From: Clostridia bacterium
Lineage (GTDB): Bacteria; Bacillota; Clostridia; Oscillospirales; Acutalibacteraceae
Length of the DNA: 64,000 bases
Assembly: GCA_017468425.1 (NCBI GenBank)
Contig: JAFUIO010000021.1
Location: forward strand, 38,683 to 102,682
Reading direction: 5' to 3'
How positions within the stretch are numbered: the first letter of the stretch is position 1; every line of letters begins with the position of its first letter. Under the pieces are notes generated by a model. It ran no database searches. It had not been told where the DNA came from and saw only the letters and a program-made list of their open reading frames with translations. Positions 19,902-27,707 of the stretch are shown one piece after another. The position numbers and the translations under genes were made by a program.

Positions 19902-21500
19902 ATGAAATTGACCTTTCTCGGTGCGGCACACGAGGTTACAGGCTCGTGTACACTTCTCAGTGCCTGCGGATACAATATTCTTATAGACTGCGGAATGGAA
20001 CAAGGTGCAGACACATATGAAAACTGCGATATCCCCGTTTCACCTGCTGAAATTGACTGCGTGTTACTTACTCACGCTCACATTGACCATTCAGGAAAGA
20101 TTCCTATGCTTGTGGCAAACGGCTACAAGGGTCCTGTTTTTTCTACTTCGGCAACACAGAAGCTCTGCTCAATAATGCTGCTTGATTCTGCTCATATACA
20201 GGAGCTTGAGGCTTTATGGAAAAACAAAAGAGCTGCACGCTCAGGTGAGGGCGAATATAAACCTCTTTATACTACAGAAGATGTGCACAAAACACTTCCT
20301 TTATTCAAAGGATGCGAATATTCTGAAAAATACGATATATTCGACGGTATATCTGTCAGGTTTATTGATGCAGGTCATCTGCTCGGCTCTGCTTCCATCG
20401 AAATTACGGTAAATGAAAACGGCGAAGAAAAAACTATACTGTTTTCAGGCGATGTGGGAAATATATCACGTCCCCTTATCCGCGACCCGCAGAAACCGAA
20501 GAAAGCCGATTTTGTTGTTATTGAATCAACTTACGGTGACAGACTTCACGGTGCAAGACCTGATTATGTTACGCAGCTTACCCGCATTATTCAGGACACT
20601 TTCGACAACGGCGGAAACGTGATTATCCCCTGCTTTGCAATCGGCAGAACTCAGGAAATGCTTTATCTTATCCGCGAAATAAAAGAAAGAAAACTGATTA
20701 ACGGGCACAGTGATTTCCCCGTATGGGTTGACAGTCCCCTTGCAGTTGAGGCAACTGAAATTTACAGTAATGACGATGAGTTGATGGCTTTTTACGATGA
20801 TGAAACGCTGAAGCTTTTAAAAGAAAATATTGAGCCGATTAAATTCAGAGGTCTTAATCTTTCTGTTACAAGCGATGAATCTAAAAAAATCAATTCAGAC
20901 GGCAAACCGAAAATTATTCTTTCAGCCAGCGGAATGTGTGAAGCCGGCAGAATCAGACATCACCTGAAACATAATCTGTGGAGAAAAGAATGCAGTGTTT
21001 TATTTGTAGGGTATCAGGCTCACGGCACACTGGGAAGAATGCTTACTGACGGTGCAAGACACATCAAACTTTTCGGTGAAGATATTCAGGTGCGTGCAAA
21101 AATAGAAAAATTAGACGGCATAAGCGGTCACGCAGACAAGAATATGCTGCTCGACTGGCTTGATAATATAGATGAAAAGCCTGAAAGGATTTTTGTGAAT
21201 CACGGTGACGATAACTGTTGCGAAAATTTTGCAGAAACAGTAAGCACTGCCCTCGGAATAACTGCAGTTGCTCCGTATAACGGTGCTGTGTATGATTTGA
21301 TTACGGGAGAGTGTATTGAAAAAGGCAATACAAAAATCCTTGAGAAAAAATCGAAGAAACCGTCCAACGTTTATGAAAGACTTGTGCTTGCAGGTAAGCA
21401 TCTTATGGATGTTATTTACCGCAACAAAGGCGGCACAAACAAGGATTTATCAAAATTTGCCGACCAGATAAACGACCTTGCACGTAAATGGGACAGGTAA
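19902..21500 (+). CDS. MBL-fold beta-CASP hydrolase, RNA-processing exonuclease-like
   Basis: A 532-residue metallo-beta-lactamase protein. The metal site is LTHAHIDHSGKIP and the later FSGDVG; the beta-CASP insertion carries IPCFAIGRTQEMLYLI; the RNA-specificity (RMMBL) end has LSASGMCEAGRIRHHLKHNLW, FVGYQAHGTLGR and DGISGHADKNMLLDWL. This is the architecture of YSH1/CPSF73-like RNA exo/endonucleases. A C-terminal extension of about 60 residues (YERLVLAGKHLMDVIYRNKGG) is unassigned. The ATG at 19902 is chosen over the GTG at 19893 because AGAGGTG forms the ribosome binding site. It diverges from ctsR and may share CtsR control. Confidence 0.9.
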   Translation: MKLTFLGAAHEVTGSCTLLSACGYNILIDCGMEQGADTYENCDIPVSPAEIDCVLLTHAHIDHSGKIPMLVANGYKGPVFSTSATQKLCSIMLLDSAHIQELEALWKNKRAARSGEGEYKPLYTTEDVHKTLPLFKGCEYSEKYDIFDGISVRFIDAGHLLGSASIEITVNENGEEKTILFSGDVGNISRPLIRDPQKPKKADFVVIESTYGDRLHGARPDYVTQLTRIIQDTFDNGGNVIIPCFAIGRTQEMLYLIREIKERKLINGHSDFPVWVDSPLAVEATEIYSNDDELMAFYDDETLKLLKENIEPIKFRGLNLSVTSDESKKINSDGKPKIILSASGMCEAGRIRHHLKHNLWRKECSVLFVGYQAHGTLGRMLTDGARHIKLFGEDIQVRAKIEKLDGISGHADKNMLLDWLDNIDEKPERIFVNHGDDNCCENFAETVSTALGITAVAPYNGAVYDLITGECIEKGNTKILEKKSKKPSNVYERLVLAGKHLMDVIYRNKGGTNKDLSKFADQINDLARKWDR

Positions 21501-21666
21501 AATAAGTAATTATGTAATAAGTAAAAGGGAATCGGTTCGTAAAGAAAATAATGTGAATTTGTGAACAAAAAGCATCAACCTTTTATTTATTGTTTAAAAA
21601 AAGTACATACTATTTTGTAAAATTAAGGTATAATATATTTGTAAAATAAAAAAGGAGTGGTCTTTT
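21501..21666. promoter_or_regulatory. Promoter region of the two-component operon with a TTTGTAAAAT direct repeat
   Basis: TTTGTAAAAT occurs at 21614-21623 and again at 21638-21647, flanking a -10 TATAAT (21629-21634). No good -35 is visible, which fits activation by a regulator. A similar TTTGTAAAA lies upstream of htrA at 23892-23900. The rest of this 166-base gap is AT-rich with no hairpin terminator for the preceding gene. Confidence 0.5.
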
Positions 21667-22353
21667 ATGGCAACAGAAAAAATACTTATAGTCGATGACG
21701 ATACCAATATCTGCGAGCTTCTCAGACTTTACCTTGAAAAAGAAGGCTTTTCAACTGTAATTGCAAATGACGGTCAGAGTGCTATCAACGCATTCCAGGA
21801 AGAACAGCCCAGTATGACTCTGCTTGACATTATGCTTCCCGGCCTTGACGGTTGGCAGGTTTGCAGAGAAATCAGAAAAATTTCAAACAAACCTATTATT
21901 ATGCTTACTGCGAAAGGTGAAACTTTCGATAAAGTGTTAGGTCTTGAATTAGGTGCTGACGACTACATTGTTAAACCCTTTGAAACAAAAGAAGTTGTTG
22001 CACGTATCAAGGCTGTTCTCAGAAGAACTTCAACAAACGTTGCAGAAACAGTAAACGAAGTTAATTTCGATAAACTTTCAATCAACCTTACAAACTACGA
22101 GCTTAAAGTTAACGGCGAACAGGTTGACACTCCCCCGAAAGAAATGGAGCTTATTTTCCACCTTGCTTCAAATCCTAACAGAGTTTTCACACGCGACCAG
22201 CTTCTTGACGAAGTATGGGGATTTGACTACTACGGCGACTCAAGAACTGTTGACGTTCACGTTAAACGTTTAAGAGAAAAACTTGAAGGCGTTTCAGACA
22301 AGTGGGAACTTAAAACCGTATGGGGTGTAGGCTACAAGTTTGAAACAAAATAA
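21667..22353 (+). CDS. OmpR/PhoB-family response regulator
   Basis: A 228-residue response regulator. The receiver domain has the acidic pocket IVDDD, the phospho-acceptor Asp54 in LLDIMLPG, LTAKG, and KPF. The C-terminal winged helix includes LTNYELKVNGE, PPKEMELIFHLASNPNRVFTRDQLLDEVWGFDYYGDSRTVDVHVKRLREKL, the recognition helix and wing of the OmpR class. AAGGAG precedes the ATG. It is followed after about 25 bases by its sensor kinase. The HtrA protease gene next in line suggests an envelope or secretion stress role like CssRS-HtrA of Bacillus; this is inferred from context. Confidence 0.95.
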   Translation: MATEKILIVDDDTNICELLRLYLEKEGFSTVIANDGQSAINAFQEEQPSMTLLDIMLPGLDGWQVCREIRKISNKPIIMLTAKGETFDKVLGLELGADDYIVKPFETKEVVARIKAVLRRTSTNVAETVNEVNFDKLSINLTNYELKVNGEQVDTPPKEMELIFHLASNPNRVFTRDQLLDEVWGFDYYGDSRTVDVHVKRLREKLEGVSDKWELKTVWGVGYKFETK

Positions 22354-22378
22354 GTAAAACAAAAAGGAGATGCGGAAG

Positions 22379-23866
22379 TTGAAATTAGGAAGAATTTCTT
22401 TCAAAAAGTCAGGCACATTCCGAAAATACTTTATGAGTATTTTTGCATCTGTTCTTATTGTGCTTGTCGTTTTGGGCTTATCGCTTCTTCTTTTCATAGC
22501 ACAATACTGGAAAGAAACAAACGTTACCGTTCTCAAAGAAAACGTTACTACCCTTTCCGACACTGCATCTGAATATTTTGAACTGGATAACAGCGGTCAG
22601 TATATCAATAACCCTACTGTTATGCTTGCCTACTCTTTATCACTGGTTTCAAGTTCTATTGATTCCGATATATATATCTGTGACCTCAGGGGTAACGTGT
22701 TTTTGTGTAAAGACATTATCAGTTCTATCCGCCTTGAAGACGCAAACCCTTATTGCGAAATTCATTCCCAGATAAATATTCCAGAAAGAATTATAAACCA
22801 GGCTATCAAAGGAAATTTCCAGACTTCGGAATATATTCCCGGACTTTATGAGGAAACTTCACTTATTGTAGGTGAACCAATAACTGTAAACGGAAAGGTT
22901 ATTGCGGTTGTAATAGGTGCTCAGCCTTCTCTCGGCAATATGCACCCGTTTGTTACATCTATTCTCAAAATGTTCCTGTTGTCGGCTTTATTTGCTTTCC
23001 TTGTTGCATTTTTTGCTGTATATGTTGTTACCTATTCAATAACCAAGCCTTTAAGACAGATGTCGCTTGTTACGAAAGAATATGCAACAGGTGATTTCAG
23101 CAGACGAATAGAAATAAAAGGAAACAACGAACTTACAGAACTCGGAAATGCGCTCAACTCAATGGCTCAATCTCTTTCCGCCCTTGAATATTCCAGAAGA
23201 AGCTTCGTTGCAAACGTATCACACGAGCTTAAAACACCTATGACTTCCATAGGCGGATTTATTGACGGTATTCTTGACGGAACAATTCCGCCTGAAGATG
23301 AGGCGAAATATCTTAAAATAGTTTCCAACGAAGTTAAACGACTTGCACGTCTTGTGACTTCCATGCTCAATCTTTCAAAAATTGAAGCAGGCGAGCTTTC
23401 ACTTAACCTTAAGAAAACAGATATTTCTGCGTTGATTTTCAATACACTTCTTTCTTTTGAACAATTGATAAACCAGAAATCAATCGAAATTACAGGCCTT
23501 GACACAATGGACAATATTTACGTCAACATTGACAAGGACCTTATAAATCAGGTTATTTATAATCTTGTTGACAATGCCGTTAAGTTTACCGAAGACGGCG
23601 GTTATATCGATGTACACGCAAAGCAAGGTGCAGATTACACTAATATTGTTATAAGAAACAGCGGTGCAGGTGTGCCGTCAGAAGAAATAGGAAGAATTTT
23701 TGAACGTTTCTATAAAGTGGATAAATCACGCGGACTTGATACAAAGAGTACGGGACTTGGTTTGTACATTGTAAAATCAATTGTGGAAATGCATGGCGGT
23801 ACTATTGAAGCACGAAGCAGATTAGGCGAATATACAGAATTTGAATTTACTTTACCTAATGTTTAA
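22379..23866 (+). CDS. Membrane sensor histidine kinase
   Basis: A 495-residue kinase. Two transmembrane helices (about residues 20-45 and 198-222) enclose an extracytoplasmic sensor of about 150 residues. HAMP follows, then the HisKA dimerisation helix with the phospho-acceptor His in SHELKTPMTSIGG, and the ATPase domain with NLVDNAVKFTEDGG and GLGLYIVKSIVEMHGG. I chose the TTG at 22379, 9 bases after GGAG (22366-22369); the ATG at 22370 directly abuts that ribosome binding site and is a poor start. It is the cognate partner of the response regulator just upstream. Confidence 0.93.
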   Translation: MKLGRISFKKSGTFRKYFMSIFASVLIVLVVLGLSLLLFIAQYWKETNVTVLKENVTTLSDTASEYFELDNSGQYINNPTVMLAYSLSLVSSSIDSDIYICDLRGNVFLCKDIISSIRLEDANPYCEIHSQINIPERIINQAIKGNFQTSEYIPGLYEETSLIVGEPITVNGKVIAVVIGAQPSLGNMHPFVTSILKMFLLSALFAFLVAFFAVYVVTYSITKPLRQMSLVTKEYATGDFSRRIEIKGNNELTELGNALNSMAQSLSALEYSRRSFVANVSHELKTPMTSIGGFIDGILDGTIPPEDEAKYLKIVSNEVKRLARLVTSMLNLSKIEAGELSLNLKKTDISALIFNTLLSFEQLINQKSIEITGLDTMDNIYVNIDKDLINQVIYNLVDNAVKFTEDGGYIDVHAKQGADYTNIVIRNSGAGVPSEEIGRIFERFYKVDKSRGLDTKSTGLGLYIVKSIVEMHGGTIEARSRLGEYTEFEFTLPNV

Positions 23867-23891
23867 AAATTATTTATAATCTGAAAAAATA

Positions 23892-23914
23892 TTTGTAAAA
23901 CACATAGGTTAATA
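23892..23914 (+). promoter_or_regulatory. Probable response-regulator box and promoter of htrA
   Basis: TTTGTAAAA (23892-23900) followed after 8 bases by TTAATA (23909-23914). The arrangement mirrors TTTGTAAAAT plus TATAAT upstream of the response regulator gene, suggesting shared control. Confidence 0.45.
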
Positions 23915-23944
23915 TAGTTGCATAAACCCGAAAGGAGCTTATAT

Positions 23945-25489
23945 ATGGACGAAAACAACAACGAATTTTTTAATGATGAGAAAGAGGAAATTTCTCCTGC
24001 TGAAAATGAAAATCCGACAGAGATTCCTGAGCCCGAGAAAATATCCTATGAACCGAAGGAAACTACATTCTCATCAGAAAGTTCTGAAAATAAAACTACT
24101 GAAAGTTATGTGAATAATCAGACTTACACAAGTCAGTCAAATCAGGCACAATATGAAAACTTTCAGCCCTACACTCCGCCACAGACTAACTACACATATC
24201 AGCCCTATTATCAGGGCACTCCCGATAATCCGAAAAAACAAAAAAGCAAAAAAGGTCTTACAATTATCATTTCAATTATAGCCGCTGTTTTTGTTTTTGC
24301 TGCAGGATTTGCAATTGCAGCAGTTGTGAATAACGATTCCGACACATCTTCTGCAGAAGAGGGAAAAACAGGTGACGGCACAGTTATTACTAACGAAAAA
24401 ACTCCAGATACACCTTCACCCACAGGCGATATTCTTTCATCTGTTCAGATTGCTGAAATCGGCAGAGCGTCTTCTGTTGGTGTTGTAGTTTATTCCGCAA
24501 ACAGCAGTTATTTCTCACAGTCTTCACAGTCACAGGCAGGTGAAGGCACAGGTATTGTTGCAAAAATTTCTGAAGACGGCAAATCAACTTATATTCTGAC
24601 TTGTGCACACGTTATCAGCGATAAAGGCGTAAGTGCTAAAATTCTCCTTGAAGACGGAACAACTTACGATGCTGACATTGTAGGCTTTGACCAGCAGACA
24701 GACGTTGGTGTTCTTAAGGTTAAAACAACAGACCTTAAATGTGCTGAATTCGGCGATTTCAAAAAGCTTAAAGTCGGCTCTCCCGTTTATGCAGTCGGCA
24801 ACCCCGGCGGTGCTGAATTCTTCGGTTCAGTTACAAACGGTATTGTTTCTTCCATCAGCCGTTCTATCAACAACGAAATCGGCTATACTATGGACTGTAT
24901 CCAGCACAACGCTGCTATCAACCCCGGTAACTCAGGCGGTTCACTTCTTAACGAATACGGCCAGGTAATCGGTATCAACTCATCAAAAATTGCAAGTACC
25001 GAATATGAAGGTATGAGCTTTGCAATACCTATTTCAACTGCACTTAAAGTTGCAAATGAACTTATCGCAAACGGATATGTGCCTGACCGTCCCAAACTTG
25101 GCATCACTTACAGCCTTGCATCTTCACACGACACTTACGCAATGATTGTTCAGATTAAAGGTCTTCCCGCAGGTTCACTTATTATCAGAAGCATTTCTCC
25201 TGACAGTGACCTTGCAAACCAGGAAGTGCGTGAAGGCGATATGATTACAGCGGTAAACGGAAAAGATTTAGATACTCCCGATGCGCTGCTTGATATTATC
25301 GATAAATCAAAAGTAGGCGACAGCCTTAAGCTAAAAATCTGCAGAATCAGCACAGACTACTCTGTGGAAGAGTTTGAAGTAACCGTAAAACTCGTTGAAG
25401 ATAAAGGCTCAACTGCACCTGTGGAAGAAGAAACCACATATATCAATCCCTTTGATTACTTCGACCAGTTCGGTGGCTACGGCAACTAA
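23945..25489 (+). CDS. htrA: HtrA/DegP-like membrane serine protease with PDZ domain
   Basis: A 514-residue envelope protease. The first 100 residues are a cytoplasmic, acidic and Asn/Gln/Pro-rich tail, followed by one transmembrane helix (LTIIISIIAAVFVFAAGF). The trypsin-like domain outside the membrane has the complete triad: His222 (TCAHVI), Asp253 (QTDVGVL) and Ser330 (NPGNSGGSLL). A single PDZ domain covers about the last 110 residues. ATG 23945 follows AAAGGAG (23931-23937); an in-frame TTG further upstream is not needed. It lies right after the two-component genes and shares their TTTGTAAAA motif, so stress-dependent expression is likely. Confidence 0.95.
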   Translation: MDENNNEFFNDEKEEISPAENENPTEIPEPEKISYEPKETTFSSESSENKTTESYVNNQTYTSQSNQAQYENFQPYTPPQTNYTYQPYYQGTPDNPKKQKSKKGLTIIISIIAAVFVFAAGFAIAAVVNNDSDTSSAEEGKTGDGTVITNEKTPDTPSPTGDILSSVQIAEIGRASSVGVVVYSANSSYFSQSSQSQAGEGTGIVAKISEDGKSTYILTCAHVISDKGVSAKILLEDGTTYDADIVGFDQQTDVGVLKVKTTDLKCAEFGDFKKLKVGSPVYAVGNPGGAEFFGSVTNGIVSSISRSINNEIGYTMDCIQHNAAINPGNSGGSLLNEYGQVIGINSSKIASTEYEGMSFAIPISTALKVANELIANGYVPDRPKLGITYSLASSHDTYAMIVQIKGLPAGSLIIRSISPDSDLANQEVREGDMITAVNGKDLDTPDALLDIIDKSKVGDSLKLKICRISTDYSVEEFEVTVKLVEDKGSTAPVEEETTYINPFDYFDQFGGYGN

Positions 25490-25500
25490 ATTATAAACAG

Positions 25501-25536
25501 ATACACGCTTGGCAAACGTCGGGCGTGTATTTTTTA
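25501..25536 (+). terminator. Terminator of htrA
   Basis: Stem ATACACGC (25501-25508) with GCGTGTAT (25523-25530), followed by a T run. Confidence 0.8.
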
Positions 25537-25565
25537 TTGACAAAAAAACGCATAAATGATACTAT
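25537..25565 (+). promoter_or_regulatory. SigA promoter of the heparinase-like gene
   Basis: Consensus -35 TTGACA (25537-25542), 17-base spacer, -10 TACTAT (25560-25565), 36 bases before the start codon. Confidence 0.7.
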
Positions 25566-25601
25566 TATATTTACAAGTCAGTCATAAGGAGGCTTAATAT
25601 A

Positions 25602-27563
25602 ATGGACTTAGTTGTAAGAATTATTTCGTTGGGACTTTCGATGATAATGTTCTTTTTCCAGGGCAGTTTTTCATCAGCATTTTCTTATCTGAAAATCCTT
25701 CCCGACACAGCAAAGATGGGACTTTCCTACCTTGATTTTTCAAACACCGTAGAAGGTACATCAAAAAAAGATATGGCAGAATACATTGATGAAGCACAGG
25801 AAGATGTGAAACATCCTTTCATCCTTGCCAATAAAGAAGATTTTGAAAAAGTTAAAACTAATTATTTTTCAGAAGACGGCGACGAATACATAAAAGAGAT
25901 TTTTGGTTATTCAATGGAACGTGCAGATGCGCTCGTAAACGGTCCTCTTGTTGAATATATTTACGATGACGACGACGGAATCCTTGAAGTTTCACGTCAG
26001 ATTTTAAGCAGAGTTATTACCCTTTCTGCTGCATGGCAGGTAACAGGCGAAGAAAAATATGCAGAAAAAGCTTTCAAAGAACTTGAAGCAGCCTGCGCTT
26101 ACAACGACTGGAACCCCGACCATTTCCTTGATGTTGCAGAAATGGCTCTTGCAATGAGTATAGGTTACGACTGGCTCTTTGATTACCTTACAGATGCGCA
26201 AAAAGAACTTATCAGAACCAACGTTTGCGAAAAAGCTATTGCGCCCGCAATTGAAGGCGATATTCTTTCACAAAACTGGTGGATATGGTCAAACACAAAC
26301 TGGAATACTGTATGCTACAGCGGTATCGGCATTGCTTGTATGACTTTCTCTGAATACTGCGAAGAAGACGCTGCAGAGATTCTTTCAAAAGCAACACAGT
26401 TTATGCCTATGACTTTTGCATTGTTCACACCCGACGGTGTTTATGTTGAAGGTACAGGTTATTGGGAATACTGCTCAACTTACCTTGTTTACTTCCTTTC
26501 AACTTCACGCAACTACTTCGGCACAGACTTCGGTCTTTCTGATATCGACGGTGTTGACAAGGTTGGCTACTATCCCATTTATGTGACAGGTGCACAGGGT
26601 GTTTTCAACTATGGCGACAACAAATCAGAACCCCTTCACGGACCTTCACTCCAATGGTTTGCTGACGAATACGATTCTGCACTTCTTGCAGAATTCCAGA
26701 AAACTGCAAACCCCCGCAACAATGAAGACAGAGAAGCAACACTTTCAGCTATCTGGTACAACACAGCATTTTCAGGTGAAGGTGCAGATTTCAGCGATGA
26801 ACCCCTTTCTCTCTACTGCAAATCAAGCGGTTTTGAAGATATGGTTATAATGAGAAGCAAATATCTTGACCCCAATGCAACTTTTGCTGCTATCAAATCA
26901 GGCTACAACTACACAAACCACGGTGACCTTGACGTAGGTACATTCGTATTTGATGCTATGGGCGAAAGATGGGCAGAGGAATTAGGCCCCGGCGACTACG
27001 GCGCACCCCAGTATTTTGCAGGTCTTGTAGGTTTCGGCAGATGGCAGATTTACAGAAAACGTGCTGAAGGCCAGAATACTCTTGTTATCAACCCCACAAA
27101 AACAGCCGATGACCAGTACGCTTATGCTGAAGTTGAAATTGATTCATTCCAGGAAACAAACGACGGCGGCAAAGCAACAATTGATATGACAGAGGCTTAC
27201 TGTCTCAGCGGTGCGAAGAAGGTTGTACGTGAATTCGAGATGTTTGACAACCGTTCAAAACTCCGTATCACAGACACAATCAACTGCCCTGCAAAATCAG
27301 AAATTTACTGGTTTATGCACACTAAAGCAGAAATCGAAATACTCGACAACGGCAAAACTGCAAAGCTTACAATCGGCGACAAAGCTTTACGCGCAACACT
27401 CGATAACTGCGACGGCGTTTTCTCTGTAATGGACGCAGTAAGACTTGACGGTACAGTTTCCGAATACGATAAAGACAACACAGGAATCAGAAAACTCACA
27501 GTACATCTTGAAGACGTTAAAAACGCAAAAATTGATGTAGTTCTTGAACCCTGGATTGACTGA
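25602..27563 (+). CDS. Heparinase II/III-like polysaccharide lyase family protein
   Basis: A 653-residue protein with a hydrophobic N terminus (residues 1-30) that looks like a signal anchor. The body matches the heparinase II/III-like architecture: an N-terminal alpha/alpha toroid (WNPDHFLDVAEMALAMSIGYDWLFDYL; WWIWSNTNWNTVCYSG) followed by a beta-sheet domain beginning with the conserved NHGDLDVGTFVFDAMGERWA segment, which carries a catalytic His/Asp patch, and ending in a beta-rich tail. Family enzymes cleave acidic polysaccharides by beta-elimination; which glycan is targeted here is unknown. AAGGAGG precedes the ATG. It is a single-gene unit with its own promoter and terminator, upstream of two other large exported proteins. 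Confidence 0.85.
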   Translation: MDLVVRIISLGLSMIMFFFQGSFSSAFSYLKILPDTAKMGLSYLDFSNTVEGTSKKDMAEYIDEAQEDVKHPFILANKEDFEKVKTNYFSEDGDEYIKEIFGYSMERADALVNGPLVEYIYDDDDGILEVSRQILSRVITLSAAWQVTGEEKYAEKAFKELEAACAYNDWNPDHFLDVAEMALAMSIGYDWLFDYLTDAQKELIRTNVCEKAIAPAIEGDILSQNWWIWSNTNWNTVCYSGIGIACMTFSEYCEEDAAEILSKATQFMPMTFALFTPDGVYVEGTGYWEYCSTYLVYFLSTSRNYFGTDFGLSDIDGVDKVGYYPIYVTGAQGVFNYGDNKSEPLHGPSLQWFADEYDSALLAEFQKTANPRNNEDREATLSAIWYNTAFSGEGADFSDEPLSLYCKSSGFEDMVIMRSKYLDPNATFAAIKSGYNYTNHGDLDVGTFVFDAMGERWAEELGPGDYGAPQYFAGLVGFGRWQIYRKRAEGQNTLVINPTKTADDQYAYAEVEIDSFQETNDGGKATIDMTEAYCLSGAKKVVREFEMFDNRSKLRITDTINCPAKSEIYWFMHTKAEIEILDNGKTAKLTIGDKALRATLDNCDGVFSVMDAVRLDGTVSEYDKDNTGIRKLTVHLEDVKNAKIDVVLEPWID

Positions 27564-27577
27564 TTTTAAACACTTTT

Positions 27578-27614
27578 CCCGACAGTGTATCATACCTGTC
27601 GGGATTTGTTTTTT
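27578..27614 (+). terminator. Terminator of the heparinase-like gene
   Basis: Stem CCCGACAG (27578-27585) with CTGTCGGG (27596-27603), then a T-rich run. Confidence 0.88.
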
Positions 27615-27628
27615 GAGCCGTTTTTTGT

Positions 27629-27657
27629 TTGACTTTTCACCTTAAATATGGTATATT
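27629..27657 (+). promoter_or_regulatory. SigA promoter of the Ig-domain protein gene
   Basis: -35 TTGACT (27629-27634), 17-base spacer, -10 TATATT (27652-27657). Confidence 0.75.
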
Positions 27658-27707
27658 TTTTGTATCTATTTCTGTAAATACATACTTTCAGAAAAGAAGG
27701 TGATTTT

